This document shows positions 8,000 to 16,105 of a stretch of DNA of 64,000 nt, one piece after another. The DNA lies in contig NZ_CANKZA010000002.1 in the NCBI RefSeq assembly GCF_947488465.1, positions 465,244-529,243 of the forward strand, given 5' to 3'. The translations under genes were made by a program, and so were the position numbers. The stretch comes from an uncultured Microbacterium sp. (GTDB taxonomy: Bacteria; Actinomycetota; Actinomycetes; Actinomycetales; Microbacteriaceae). Position 1 is the stretch's first letter, and the number at the start of each line of letters is the position of its first letter. The notes beneath the pieces were generated by a model, which had not been told where the DNA came from, did no database searches, and saw only the letters and a program-made list of their open reading frames with translations.

Positions 8000-9163
8000 A
8001 TGCGACGGGTGTGGGCGGTTCTTGCCGTGGGACTCCTCGCCCTCGCCGGCTGTGCCGCGGCGGCGCCGGTTGCCACCGAGGCTCCGCCGACAGCATCCAC
8101 CCCGACGCCCACTCCCACCCCGACGCCCACTCCGGAACCGGTCGACGCGCTCTCTCTCGAACAGCAGGTCGGCCAGGTGTTCATGGTCGGCACCGACGTC
8201 GCGTCCGCATCGCCCGACACGCTCTCTGCCGTGACCGAGCGCCATGTCGGCAGCATCTTTCTGCACGGGCGGACGCAGGGCGGCGCCGGAGCGGTCGCCC
8301 CGGTCGTCGCACAGTTCACGGCCCTCGTCTCCGACGCGACGACCGGCGGCATTCCGCTCTGGGTCGCGACCGATCAGGAAGGTGGGGAGGTGCAGGTCGT
8401 GCGGGGTCCCGGCGTCGACGACATTCCGTATGCGATCCGCCAGGCGGACGATCCGGCATCCGTTCTCCAACAGAACGCGCAGCGCTGGGGCGATCAGCTT
8501 GCCGCCGCGGGCGTCGACGTGAACCTCGCGCCGGTCGCCGATATCGTCACGAGCCACGACACCCGCTTCGACAATCCGCCGATCGGAGCCCTCGGGCGCC
8601 AGTACGGATATGACGCGCAGACCGTGGCCGCCCACACGGGCGCGTTCGCCGCAGGAATGCGGGCCGCCGGCATCCTGCCGACGTTCAAGCACTTCCCCGG
8701 GCTCGGGCGGGTGACGGCGAACACCGACACGACGGCGAATGTCGTCGACGATGTGGTCGGCGCAGATTCGCCCGATGTCGAGGTGTATCGCCAGGTGATC
8801 GCCGGCGGGCCGTGCATCGTCATGGTCGGCACCGCTGTCTACTCCCGGATCGACGGGGCGAACCCGGCGGCGTTCTCGTCGACGGTCGTGACCGGGATCC
8901 TCCGCGAGCAGATCGGGTTCACCGGTGTGATCACGACCGATGACCTGTCCGCCGCCGCGCAGGTGCAGGGGATCCCGCCCGCCGATCGCGCCGTGCGGGC
9001 GATCGAAGCGGGAATCGACCTGGTGCTCGTGTCGGCCGACCCGTCGCTCCTCCCGGTCATGTACGACGCCGTGCTCGCGCGCGCGCAGACCGATCCGGCC
9101 TTCGCCGCGGAAGTGACCGCATCCGCCGCGCGCGTGCTGGAGGCCAAGACCTGGCGCGACTGA
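8000..9163 (+). CDS. GH3-family lipoprotein (NagZ-like beta-N-acetylhexosaminidase)
   Basis: A 387-residue secreted lipoprotein: signal peptide to about residue 16, lipobox LAGC, then a Thr-Pro repeat linker from the tandem codons near 8100-8140, then a glycoside hydrolase family 3 catalytic domain. FKHFPGLGRVTANTDT is the NagZ-type KHFPG(H/L)G signature and GVITTDDLSAAA carries the nucleophile Asp of GH3. NagZ enzymes release N-acetylglucosamine from muropeptides; as a lipoprotein this copy would act outside the membrane on cell-wall fragments. The C-terminal half of large GH3 enzymes is absent, as is normal for NagZ. Confidence 0.85.
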   Translation: MRRVWAVLAVGLLALAGCAAAAPVATEAPPTASTPTPTPTPTPTPEPVDALSLEQQVGQVFMVGTDVASASPDTLSAVTERHVGSIFLHGRTQGGAGAVAPVVAQFTALVSDATTGGIPLWVATDQEGGEVQVVRGPGVDDIPYAIRQADDPASVLQQNAQRWGDQLAAAGVDVNLAPVADIVTSHDTRFDNPPIGALGRQYGYDAQTVAAHTGAFAAGMRAAGILPTFKHFPGLGRVTANTDTTANVVDDVVGADSPDVEVYRQVIAGGPCIVMVGTAVYSRIDGANPAAFSSTVVTGILREQIGFTGVITTDDLSAAAQVQGIPPADRAVRAIEAGIDLVLVSADPSLLPVMYDAVLARAQTDPAFAAEVTASAARVLEAKTWRD

Positions 9164-9175
9164 CCGTGCGCGGGC

Positions 9176-9192
9176 TCTCGCGAGACGCGAGA
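9176..9192 (+). terminator. Short stem-loop after the GH3 gene
   Basis: TCTCGCG (9176-9182) pairs with CGCGAGA (9186-9192) around an AGA loop, 13 nt past the GH3 stop and ahead of the next promoter. No T-run follows. Confidence 0.45.
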
Positions 9193-9284
9193 TTCCCGCT
9201 GAGACGGCAGGTGTGCCACGGCGTCTCGTCACGGATGTGCCGCCTCACCGGTGGGTGGCGTCCGCGAGTCAGGTGCGGATGCCG

Positions 9285-9296
9285 CAGACTCGAGGG
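9285..9296 (+). promoter_or_regulatory. Leaderless promoter -10 that fixes the helicase start
   Basis: CAGACT then CGAGGG then ATG at 9297. The GAGGG touches the ATG, so it cannot act as a ribosome-binding site. The -10 spacing of 6 nt argues for 9297 over the in-frame ATG at 9309 or the longer frame upstream. Confidence 0.45.
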
Positions 9297-11927
9297 ATGA
9301 CCGCGCTCATGGAGGGACTCGACGCCGAAACGTCGGCCGACGAGGTATACGACGCGTTCGTGGGCTGGGCGACCGACCGTGGCATCGCGCTCTACCCGGC
9401 GCAAGACGAAGCGGTCATGGAACTCGTCTCGGGGGCGCACGTGATCCTGTCGACCCCGACCGGCACCGGAAAGTCGCTCGTGGCGATCGCCGCGCACGCG
9501 GTATGCCTGGCCGCCGGCGGGCGCTCGTATTACACGGCCCCGATCAAGGCGCTCGTGAGCGAGAAGTTCTTCGCCCTCGTCGAGATTTTCGGAGCCGAGA
9601 ACGTCGGCATGGTCACGGGCGATTCATCGGTGAATCCGGATGCCGCGATCATCTGCTGCACGGCGGAAATCCTCGCGAACATCGCGCTCCGCCAGGGCGA
9701 GGACGCCGCCGTCGATCAGGTGGTGATGGACGAGTTCCACTTCTACGGCGATCCCGACCGTGGATGGGCGTGGCAGGTGCCGCTGCTGATGCTCCCGCGC
9801 GCGCAGTTTCTGCTCATGTCGGCCACGCTCGGCGAGGTCACCGAGCTCGCCGCCGATCTCGAGCGGCGCACCGGTCGCCCGGTCGCCGAAGTCACCGGCG
9901 TCGAACGCCCCGTGCCCCTGCACTTCTCCTACGAACGCCGTCCGGTGCACGAGGTGCTCGAGGCTCTGATCGAGCGCGGCGAGGCGCCCGTGTACATCGT
10001 GCACTTCGCGCAGGCGGCGGCGCTCGAGCGCGCGCAGGCGCTCGCATCCGTCAAGCTCACGACGCGCGAGCAGCGCGACGCGATCGCCGACGCGATCGGG
10101 GAGTTCCGATTCACCACGGGGTTCGGCAAAACGTTGTCGCGCCTGGTCCGGTCGGGAATCGGCGTGCACCACGCCGGGATGCTGCCGCGCTATCGCCGTC
10201 TGGTCGAAACCCTCGCCCAACGCGGGCTGCTGCGGGTGATCTGCGGAACGGACACGCTCGGCGTCGGTATCAACGTCCCGATCCGTACCGTGCTGATCAC
10301 CGCTCTGTCGAAGTACGACGGCACCAAGATGCGCCAGCTGAGCGCGCGAGAGTTCCAGCAGGTCGCCGGTCGCGCCGGGCGCGCGGGGTATGACCCCTAC
10401 GGCAATGTCGTCGTGATGGCCCCGGAGTGGGAGATCGAGAACGCGGTCGCGCTGGGCAAAGCCGGCGATGACGCCGCCAAGCGGAAGAAGATCGTCCGCA
10501 AGAAAGCCCCGACCGGGGTCGTCAACTGGGGCGAGGGGTCGTTCGAGCGGCTCATCGTCGCCCAGCCCGAGGCGCTCGTCCCGCAGCTCAAACTCACCGC
10601 GGCGATGCTCATCAACGTGATCGGGCGCGGGGGAGATGTCTTCGGCCACGTCCGCTCGCTCGTATTCGACAACCACGAGCCGCGCGCGCGCCAGTACGCC
10701 CTCGCGCGCCGCGCGATCGCGATCTTCCGGACACTGGTGACCGCGGGGATCGTGGAGATCGTCCCCCCGCCCCGCGAAACCGCGCCTGTGTCCGATCTGG
10801 ACGCCTCCAGCGGCACACACGGGCAGTCTCGCGGCATCCGGCTCACCGTCGACCTGCAACCGAACTTCGCGCTCAACCAGCCGCTGTCGCCGTTCGCGCT
10901 CGCCGCGATCGAACTCCTTGCTCCGGAGGATGACCTCTCCGCCGCAGAACGGCACGAACTTCGCGCCGAAACGGCGGAATCCGACGGAGATGTCGAGATT
11001 CTGCGGACATCCGGCGGCATCGGCACGGGGCACTACGCGCTCGACGTCGTCAGCGTGATCGAAGCCACGCTCGATGACCCGCGCGCGATCCTCAACCAGC
11101 AGGAGTACAAGGCGCGCGGTGAAGCGGTCGCGGCGATGAAGCGCGACGGCATCGAGTACGAGGAGCGGATGGCGCTGCTCGAGGAGGTCACGTGGCCGAA
11201 GCCGCTCGCGGGCCTGCTGGCGCAGGCGTTCGAGACGTTCGCCTCCAGCCAGCCGTGGGTGCGCGATTTCGAGTTGAGTCCGAAGTCCGTCGTCCGCGAC
11301 ATGTTCGAGCGCGCGATGTCGTTCGGCGAGTTCGTGTCGTTCTACCAGCTGGCGCGCAGCGAAGGGCTCGTGCTGCGCTACCTGTCGGATGCCTACCGGG
11401 CGATCCGCCAGACCGTGCCGGCCGACGCGCGCACCGATGAGCTGCTCGACGTCATCGAGTGGCTGGGCGAGCTCGTCCGTCAGGTCGACTCGAGCCTGGT
11501 CGACGAGTGGTCGGCCCTCGTGAACCCTGCCGCCGATCCCGATGCGCCGATCGTCCCGCCCGCGCCGCCGTCGGTGCTCACGAATCGACGGGCCTTCACC
11601 GTGCTCGTGCGCAACGAGCTGTTTCGTCGCGTGCAGCTCGCGGCGCTGCAGGACGACGACGCCCTGGTCGCGCTCGATCCCGACGTCGACTGGCCGGCGA
11701 AGCTCGACGCGTACTACGACGAGCACGACCAGTTGCTGACCGGCGGTCCGGCCCGCTCGCCGCACCTGTGCGAGATCACCGAGGCTCCGGACGCCTGGCG
11801 CGTCGAGCAGACGCTGGACGACCCCGACGGAAACCACGACTGGCGGATCCGCGCCGAGGTGGATCTCGCGGCATCCGTCGAGGAAGGCACAGCCGTCGTC
11901 CGTGTCGTCGAGGTCGTGCGGTTGTAG
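9297..11927 (+). CDS. DEAD/DEAH-box helicase, Ski2-like with DUF3516 C-terminus
   Basis: An 876-residue superfamily 2 helicase. Walker A is STPTGTGKS (about 56), motif II reads VVMDEFHFY (a DEFH variant of DEVH), motif III MSATLG, and motif VI QVAGRAGRAGYD, all of the Ski2-like group. The C-terminal 450 residues match the DUF3516 extension common in actinobacteria. Ski2-like enzymes unwind RNA or DNA; the actinobacterial group is poorly characterised, and RNA turnover or DNA repair are both possible. Monocistronic. Confidence 0.88.
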   Translation: MTALMEGLDAETSADEVYDAFVGWATDRGIALYPAQDEAVMELVSGAHVILSTPTGTGKSLVAIAAHAVCLAAGGRSYYTAPIKALVSEKFFALVEIFGAENVGMVTGDSSVNPDAAIICCTAEILANIALRQGEDAAVDQVVMDEFHFYGDPDRGWAWQVPLLMLPRAQFLLMSATLGEVTELAADLERRTGRPVAEVTGVERPVPLHFSYERRPVHEVLEALIERGEAPVYIVHFAQAAALERAQALASVKLTTREQRDAIADAIGEFRFTTGFGKTLSRLVRSGIGVHHAGMLPRYRRLVETLAQRGLLRVICGTDTLGVGINVPIRTVLITALSKYDGTKMRQLSAREFQQVAGRAGRAGYDPYGNVVVMAPEWEIENAVALGKAGDDAAKRKKIVRKKAPTGVVNWGEGSFERLIVAQPEALVPQLKLTAAMLINVIGRGGDVFGHVRSLVFDNHEPRARQYALARRAIAIFRTLVTAGIVEIVPPPRETAPVSDLDASSGTHGQSRGIRLTVDLQPNFALNQPLSPFALAAIELLAPEDDLSAAERHELRAETAESDGDVEILRTSGGIGTGHYALDVVSVIEATLDDPRAILNQQEYKARGEAVAAMKRDGIEYEERMALLEEVTWPKPLAGLLAQAFETFASSQPWVRDFELSPKSVVRDMFERAMSFGEFVSFYQLARSEGLVLRYLSDAYRAIRQTVPADARTDELLDVIEWLGELVRQVDSSLVDEWSALVNPAADPDAPIVPPAPPSVLTNRRAFTVLVRNELFRRVQLAALQDDDALVALDPDVDWPAKLDAYYDEHDQLLTGGPARSPHLCEITEAPDAWRVEQTLDDPDGNHDWRIRAEVDLAASVEEGTAVVRVVEVVRL

Positions 11928-11998
11928 CCCGGTCGGCGAGGCCGGTGCGCTGACCGGAGGCCGGCGCCGGCACGCGCTCGCACGTCGGCGCCCGGGTG

Positions 11999-12010
11999 CA
12001 CAATGGCCGA
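11999..12010 (+). promoter_or_regulatory. Leaderless promoter -10 for the DUF1697 gene
   Basis: CACAAT, then GGCCGA, then the GTG start at 12011. No Shine-Dalgarno sequence. Confidence 0.5.
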
Positions 12011-12547
12011 GTGACGACCTACCTCGCGTTCCTTCGCGCCATCAACCTGGGTGCAAAGCGTGTGTTCCCGAAAGACGACATCCGGGCGGCCGTCGAAGCA
12101 GCGGGCTTCGACAATGCCGCGACCCACATCAACACCGGAAACGTCCGCTTCGATACGCGGCTGCGCTCGCGCGCGAAGATCGAGGAAGCCCTGGAGCGCG
12201 CCTTTCAGATGGATCGCGGCTTCGAGGTTCCGACGATCGCGTTCTCGGCGACCGAGTTCGCCGCGGTCGCGGCCGAGGGGGTCGCGTTGGATGCCGCGCA
12301 TCCCGGCCTCGCCCGCCACTATGTCTACTTCCTCAAGGAGCCCCTTGAGGACGACCAGGTCGCAGCGGTCGAGGGCACCGCGTCGACGCACGGACAGATG
12401 GTCGTCCGCGATCGCGCCGCGCACGCACTGCTGAATCCCGGATACCAAGACGGCGTCGTCGATCCACTTCGAGCGGCGAAGCTGTTGGGCGTCACCACGA
12501 GCCGCGCCATGACGGTCGTCACGGCGCTCGCGGCCAAGTGGTGCTGA
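12011..12547 (+). CDS. DUF1697 domain protein
   Basis: A 178-residue cytoplasmic protein of the DUF1697 family. The opening VTTYLAFLRAINLGAKR, then HINTGNVRFDT and LNPGYQDGVVD, are the conserved blocks of that family, whose function is not established. I chose the GTG at 12011 because the family begins with (T)xYxAFLRxINLG and because of the -10 box 6 nt upstream. It stands alone between the helicase and a convergent DUF4262 gene. Confidence 0.8.
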   Translation: MTTYLAFLRAINLGAKRVFPKDDIRAAVEAAGFDNAATHINTGNVRFDTRLRSRAKIEEALERAFQMDRGFEVPTIAFSATEFAAVAAEGVALDAAHPGLARHYVYFLKEPLEDDQVAAVEGTASTHGQMVVRDRAAHALLNPGYQDGVVDPLRAAKLLGVTTSRAMTVVTALAAKWC

Positions 12548-12556
12548 GCGGGATGA

Positions 12557-13090
12557 TCACCAGGCATCCCACGTGCCCGGGCGCGGTTGCGCGCGCTTCG
12601 AGCCGCTGAACGCGGGATCCATCGGGAAGCGCCCTCGGCGGTCGGCCCACGAGAGTTGCAGGAGGGGCACCGATGCTTCGCGTGGCCGTTGATAGTGCCG
12701 GTTGGCACCGAACGCGATGTCGCCGGGGTTCGGCACCTCTTCGACGAGAAGGCGTCGATCCCAGCGGGTGAGTTCGATCTCCATCCCGGGAAGCAAGCGC
12801 GCCCCGTCCAGGACGAGGCTCGCCGCCTCGTTGAGAACGGTAGCGAGCACCGGCATCCGGAGGCCGACGACCACCAACTCCGGATGCGCGATCCCGAACA
12901 GGCCGATCGTGTACGCGAACGGGAGTGAACCCTCGGTGGAGCACCCGCATCCGGGAACTGCACACGTCCCCCCGCCGATGATCTGCAGGCACACGCCGTG
13001 ACAACGGATCGTGTCGGCGACGTGAGCGTCTTCTTGAGCGAGCCACGCCTGTTCCTGCGCGGTGAGGGGAGGTGGGGAGATGTCGGTCAT
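12557..13090 (-). CDS. DUF4262 domain protein
   Basis: A 177-residue protein. HGVCLQIIGGGTCAVPGCGC, a cysteine-rich insert, precedes FAYTIGLFGIAHPELVVVGL, the YTIGL...HPEL core of DUF4262, a family often found near toxin or immunity genes but of unknown function. The start is the ATG at 13090 with a purine-rich GAAAGGGG upstream; a longer open frame running into the VapB gene is an artefact. Divergent from vapBC, with 91 bp between the starts. Confidence 0.78.
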   Translation of the reverse strand: MTDISPPPLTAQEQAWLAQEDAHVADTIRCHGVCLQIIGGGTCAVPGCGCSTEGSLPFAYTIGLFGIAHPELVVVGLRMPVLATVLNEAASLVLDGARLLPGMEIELTRWDRRLLVEEVPNPGDIAFGANRHYQRPREASVPLLQLSWADRRGRFPMDPAFSGSKRAQPRPGTWDAW

Positions 13091-13168
13091 GGTGGACCCC
13101 TTTCTTCGGTGAACGACACGGTAAGTGGGGCTTCCGACACGGAAAGGTAGAAAGGAGGAATGAAAGGG

Positions 13169-13181
13169 TAGAATCTCCACC
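13169..13181 (+). promoter_or_regulatory. Leaderless promoter -10 for vapBC
   Basis: TAGAAT, then 7 nt, then the ATG at 13182. The 13100-13170 stretch ahead of it carries two imperfect copies of ACACGGTAAG/ACACGGAAAGG, possible VapB operator half-sites. Confidence 0.5.
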
Positions 13182-13439
13182 ATGAGCCTGAACATCAAGA
13201 ACGAGGACGTCCACGCGGCCGTCCGGGAACTCGCAGATCGTCTCGGGGTGAGCCAGACGTCCGCCGTCGAGATGGCCGTTCGCGAGAAGCTGGGAGAACT
13301 CGAATCCGGAGACCTGCGCGCGGAGCGGTCGCAGAAGTTCCGCACGGCCCTGGCCGAGGCGCAGGAGGCGTTCGACGGTGTCGATCTGCGTCGTATCGAG
13401 GCCGAGCTCTACGACGAAAAGACGGGCTTGCCTCAGTGA
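13182..13439 (+). CDS. vapB: VapB-type antitoxin
   Basis: An 85-residue antitoxin of the type II VapB (Rv0623-like) group. The N-terminal MSLNIKNEDVHAAVRELADR, then SQTSAVEMAVREKLG, is the ribbon-helix-helix-like DNA-binding part; the acidic C-terminus RIEAELYDEKTGLPQ would wrap the toxin. The stop overlaps the vapC start. VapB neutralises VapC and represses the operon. Confidence 0.88.
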   Translation: MSLNIKNEDVHAAVRELADRLGVSQTSAVEMAVREKLGELESGDLRAERSQKFRTALAEAQEAFDGVDLRRIEAELYDEKTGLPQ

Positions 13440-13831
13440 TCCTCGATTCCTCTGCCCTGATTGCGATGTTGCTGCGCGAGCCGAACGCGGATGCGCTGGC
13501 GGACGCGATCGATCACGCCGCGCACGTCGCGATCTCCGCGGCGACTCTTGTCGAGGCCGCGATCGCCGCCGACGGAACCCGCGATCCCGTCCGCTCGGCC
13601 CGTTTCGACGCGATCATCGACGGGTTGGCGCCGGAGATCGTGCCGCTCTCGGCGGAACACGCGGCACTCGCCCGACAGGCGTACCGCGACTACGGGCGCG
13701 GATCCGGGCATCCCGCGCGCCTCACCCTCGGAGATTGCTTCAGCTATGCGCTCGCGAAGCAGCGCCGCGAGCCGTTGCTCTACGTCGGGGAGGACTTTGC
13801 CCACACCGATATCGCGTCGGCGCTCGCCTGA
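13436..13831 (+). CDS. vapC: VapC PIN-domain toxin ribonuclease
   Basis: A 131-residue PIN-domain RNase. The acidic active site is visible: Asp4 in MILDSSALIAM, Glu in ATLVEAAI, Asp in LTLGDCFSYALA and the final Asp in VGEDFAHTD. All four are present, so the enzyme should be active. VapC toxins cleave tRNA or rRNA when VapB is degraded. The GTG start overlaps the vapB stop by 4 nt, the usual arrangement of this module. Confidence 0.92.
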   Translation: MILDSSALIAMLLREPNADALADAIDHAAHVAISAATLVEAAIAADGTRDPVRSARFDAIIDGLAPEIVPLSAEHAALARQAYRDYGRGSGHPARLTLGDCFSYALAKQRREPLLYVGEDFAHTDIASALA

Positions 13832-13871
13832 TCGTCCATGGCGGGCGGATGCCGGTGTCCCCGGTCCCGGT

Positions 13872-13883
13872 TAGCCTGGACCG
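13872..13883 (+). promoter_or_regulatory. Leaderless promoter -10 for recQ
   Basis: TAGCCT, then GGACCG, then GTG at 13884. It is one of the clearest examples of the 6-nt spacing and supports the GTG over the ATG at 13890. Confidence 0.55.
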
Positions 13884-15935
13884 GTGAGTATGTCAGCCGA
13901 TCCCTACGCCGATGTGCCGTGGGACGTCGACGATCTGACCCCTCCCGATGACCACGACGCGCCCCCGCCGCCGGAGTTCGACGGCTATGGCGCCGCACTT
14001 GCTCGCGTGACCCGTGATCAGCCCGCACCCGCGCGTCGTGAGCAGCGTCCCGCGCCAGCCGCTGCGCAGGCGCCTTCGCTACCGGCATCGCCGCGGCCAC
14101 CGCAGCCCGATCGCCGTCCGCACACGGGTGCCGATCCGCGCGCGGTGTTGAAAGAGGTCTTCGGCTACGACGCGTTCCGCGGCGATCAGGACGACATCGT
14201 TCAGCACGTGATCGCGGGCGGCGATGCGGTGGTTTTGATGCCGACCGGTGGCGGCAAGTCGATCACGTATCAAGTGCCGGCGCTCGTGCGTCCCGGCACG
14301 GGGCTCGTGATCAGCCCGCTCATCGCCCTCATGCACGATCAGGTCGACGCCCTGGTCGCGAACGGTGTGCGCGCCGCCTACCTGAACTCGACCCAGTCCG
14401 CTCCCGAGCGCGCAGAGATCGAGCAGGCCTACCTCGCGGGCGAGCTCGATCTGATCTATGTCGCTCCCGAGCGCCTCAGTTCCGCCGCGACCACCCGTCT
14501 CCTGCAGCAAGGCCAGCTCAGCGTCATCGCGATCGACGAAGCGCACTGTGTGAGCCAGTGGGGTCACGACTTCCGGCCGGACTACCTCGCACTCGGCGAT
14601 TTGGCCGAGCGGTTCCCCGGCGTCCCGCGGATGGCCTTGACCGCCACCGCGACGCGAGAGACGCACGCCGAGCTGACCGAACGCCTGCGGCTCCCCGACG
14701 CCCGCCACTTCGTCGCGAGCTTCGACCGGCCGAACATCCAGTACCGCATCGAGCCGAAGGTCGATCCGCGGCGCCAGCTCGTCCAGTTCGTCCGGTCCGC
14801 CGGCGAGGGCGTCTGCGGCATCGTCTACGCGCTCAGTCGCAAGTCGGTCGAGCAGACTGCCGAGTATCTCCGGACGCAGGGGATCGACGCGCTGCCCTAC
14901 CATGCGGGGCTGGATGCCAGCATCCGTGCCCGCAACCAAGAACGCTTCCTGCGGGAAGACGGCGTCGTGATGGTCGCGACGATCGCGTTCGGGATGGGGA
15001 TCGACAAACCCGATGTGCGCTTCGTCGCGCACATCGACCTGCCGAAATCCGTCGAGGGCTACTACCAAGAGACCGGTCGCGCGGGCCGCGACGGCGAGCC
15101 CGCGGTGGCATGGATGGCCTACGGACTGGGCGACGTCGTCCAACAACGCCGTCTGATCGATCAGTCTCCCGGCGATCGCAGCTACAAGCAGCGCATGGGT
15201 CAACACCTCGACGCCATGCTCGCCCTCTGCGAAACCGTCGCGTGCCGACGGCAGAACCTGCTCGGCTACTTCGGGCAGTCCTCCGACCCGTGCGGCAACT
15301 GCGACACGTGCCTCACCCCGGCCGACACGTGGGACGGACTCGTCCCCGCGCAGAAGCTCCTCTCCACGATCATCCGACTCAAGCGCGAGCGCAATCAGGC
15401 CTTCGGCGCGGGCCACCTCGTCGACATCCTGCGAGGAGCATCCACCGAGCGGATCCGGCAGCAGGGACACGACGCGCTCAGCACCTATGGACTGGGTGCC
15501 GACCTGAGCGACCAGGATTGGCGGAGCGTGATCCGCCAATTGCTGGCGCGAGGAATCGTCGTCGCGCAGGGCGACTACGGTGTGCTCGCCGTCGGCGACG
15601 AGGGGGCCGCCGTGCTCCGTGGTGAGGCCGCGGTGCCGCTCCGGCGGGACGTGCTCGGCCGCAGCGGCGGGGCCGCACGCGTGCGCAAGGCCGCAGCATC
15701 CGCCGACGTTGCCGACGGCGACATCGACCTGTTCGAGGCCCTCCGCGCGTGGCGAGCGGGTGTCGCGAAAGAGCAGGGGATGCCGGCCTACATCATCTTC
15801 GGCGACGCGACCCTGCGGGCTCTCGCCGAGACTCGTCCGCGGACACTCGACGACCTCGACGGCATCACCGGGATCGGCGCGAAGAAGCGCGAGGCCTACG
15901 GCGACGCAGTTCTGGCGGTCGTCGCCGCGGCATGA
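13884..15935 (+). CDS. recQ: RecQ-family ATP-dependent DNA helicase
   Basis: A 683-residue 3'-5' DNA helicase. The first 80 residues are Pro/Ala-rich and probably disordered. The helicase core has LMPTGGGKSITYQ (Walker A, about 119), IDEAHCVSQWGHDFRP (DEAH, RecQ-specific), ALTATA and YYQETGRAGRDG. A zinc-binding set follows (CETVACRR...CGNCDTC), then the RQC and a C-terminal HRDC domain (ITGIGAKKREAYGDAVL). RecQ acts in recombination and replication-fork repair. The full set of domains is intact. Confidence 0.95.
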   Translation: MSMSADPYADVPWDVDDLTPPDDHDAPPPPEFDGYGAALARVTRDQPAPARREQRPAPAAAQAPSLPASPRPPQPDRRPHTGADPRAVLKEVFGYDAFRGDQDDIVQHVIAGGDAVVLMPTGGGKSITYQVPALVRPGTGLVISPLIALMHDQVDALVANGVRAAYLNSTQSAPERAEIEQAYLAGELDLIYVAPERLSSAATTRLLQQGQLSVIAIDEAHCVSQWGHDFRPDYLALGDLAERFPGVPRMALTATATRETHAELTERLRLPDARHFVASFDRPNIQYRIEPKVDPRRQLVQFVRSAGEGVCGIVYALSRKSVEQTAEYLRTQGIDALPYHAGLDASIRARNQERFLREDGVVMVATIAFGMGIDKPDVRFVAHIDLPKSVEGYYQETGRAGRDGEPAVAWMAYGLGDVVQQRRLIDQSPGDRSYKQRMGQHLDAMLALCETVACRRQNLLGYFGQSSDPCGNCDTCLTPADTWDGLVPAQKLLSTIIRLKRERNQAFGAGHLVDILRGASTERIRQQGHDALSTYGLGADLSDQDWRSVIRQLLARGIVVAQGDYGVLAVGDEGAAVLRGEAAVPLRRDVLGRSGGAARVRKAAASADVADGDIDLFEALRAWRAGVAKEQGMPAYIIFGDATLRALAETRPRTLDDLDGITGIGAKKREAYGDAVLAVVAAA

Positions 15936-15942
15936 GGTCGCG

Positions 15943-15957
15943 TGAGACTGAGTCTCA
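15943..15957. terminator. Perfect 15-bp palindrome after recQ
   Basis: TGAGACT G AGTCTCA lies 8 nt past the recQ stop. It could be a short terminator stem or an operator for the acyl-CoA dehydrogenase promoter about 75 bp downstream. Confidence 0.4.
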
Positions 15958-16033
15958 GCATCCATGGGTGTGGGTGTCATACAACTCTCCCTGCACGCGG
16001 GTGTGCTCGTGATTGTGGCGATCGGCAACGTAC

Positions 16034-16062
16034 TTGCAGGGGTGTTGTGCGACTCCTACCGT
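16034..16062 (+). promoter_or_regulatory. Promoter of the acyl-CoA dehydrogenase gene
   Basis: TTGCAG (16034-16039), a 17-nt spacer and TACCGT (16057-16062). The leader to the ATG at 16106 is about 37 nt and holds a GGGAG ribosome-binding site. Confidence 0.55.
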
Positions 16063-16105
16063 CGACAGTGATCTTGTCTGCCCGTTCGTACAGGGAGTTC
16101 CGCCG

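Noticed and set aside
8097..8145. Short tandem repeat in the GH3 gene, considered as a phase-variable tract
   Set aside because: It encodes an in-frame Thr-Pro linker after the lipobox, common in secreted proteins; the 6-nt unit would not shift the frame.
14079..16028. A 649-codon frame antisense to recQ
   Set aside because: Mirror of a gene with all RecQ motifs; the antisense product has no family features.
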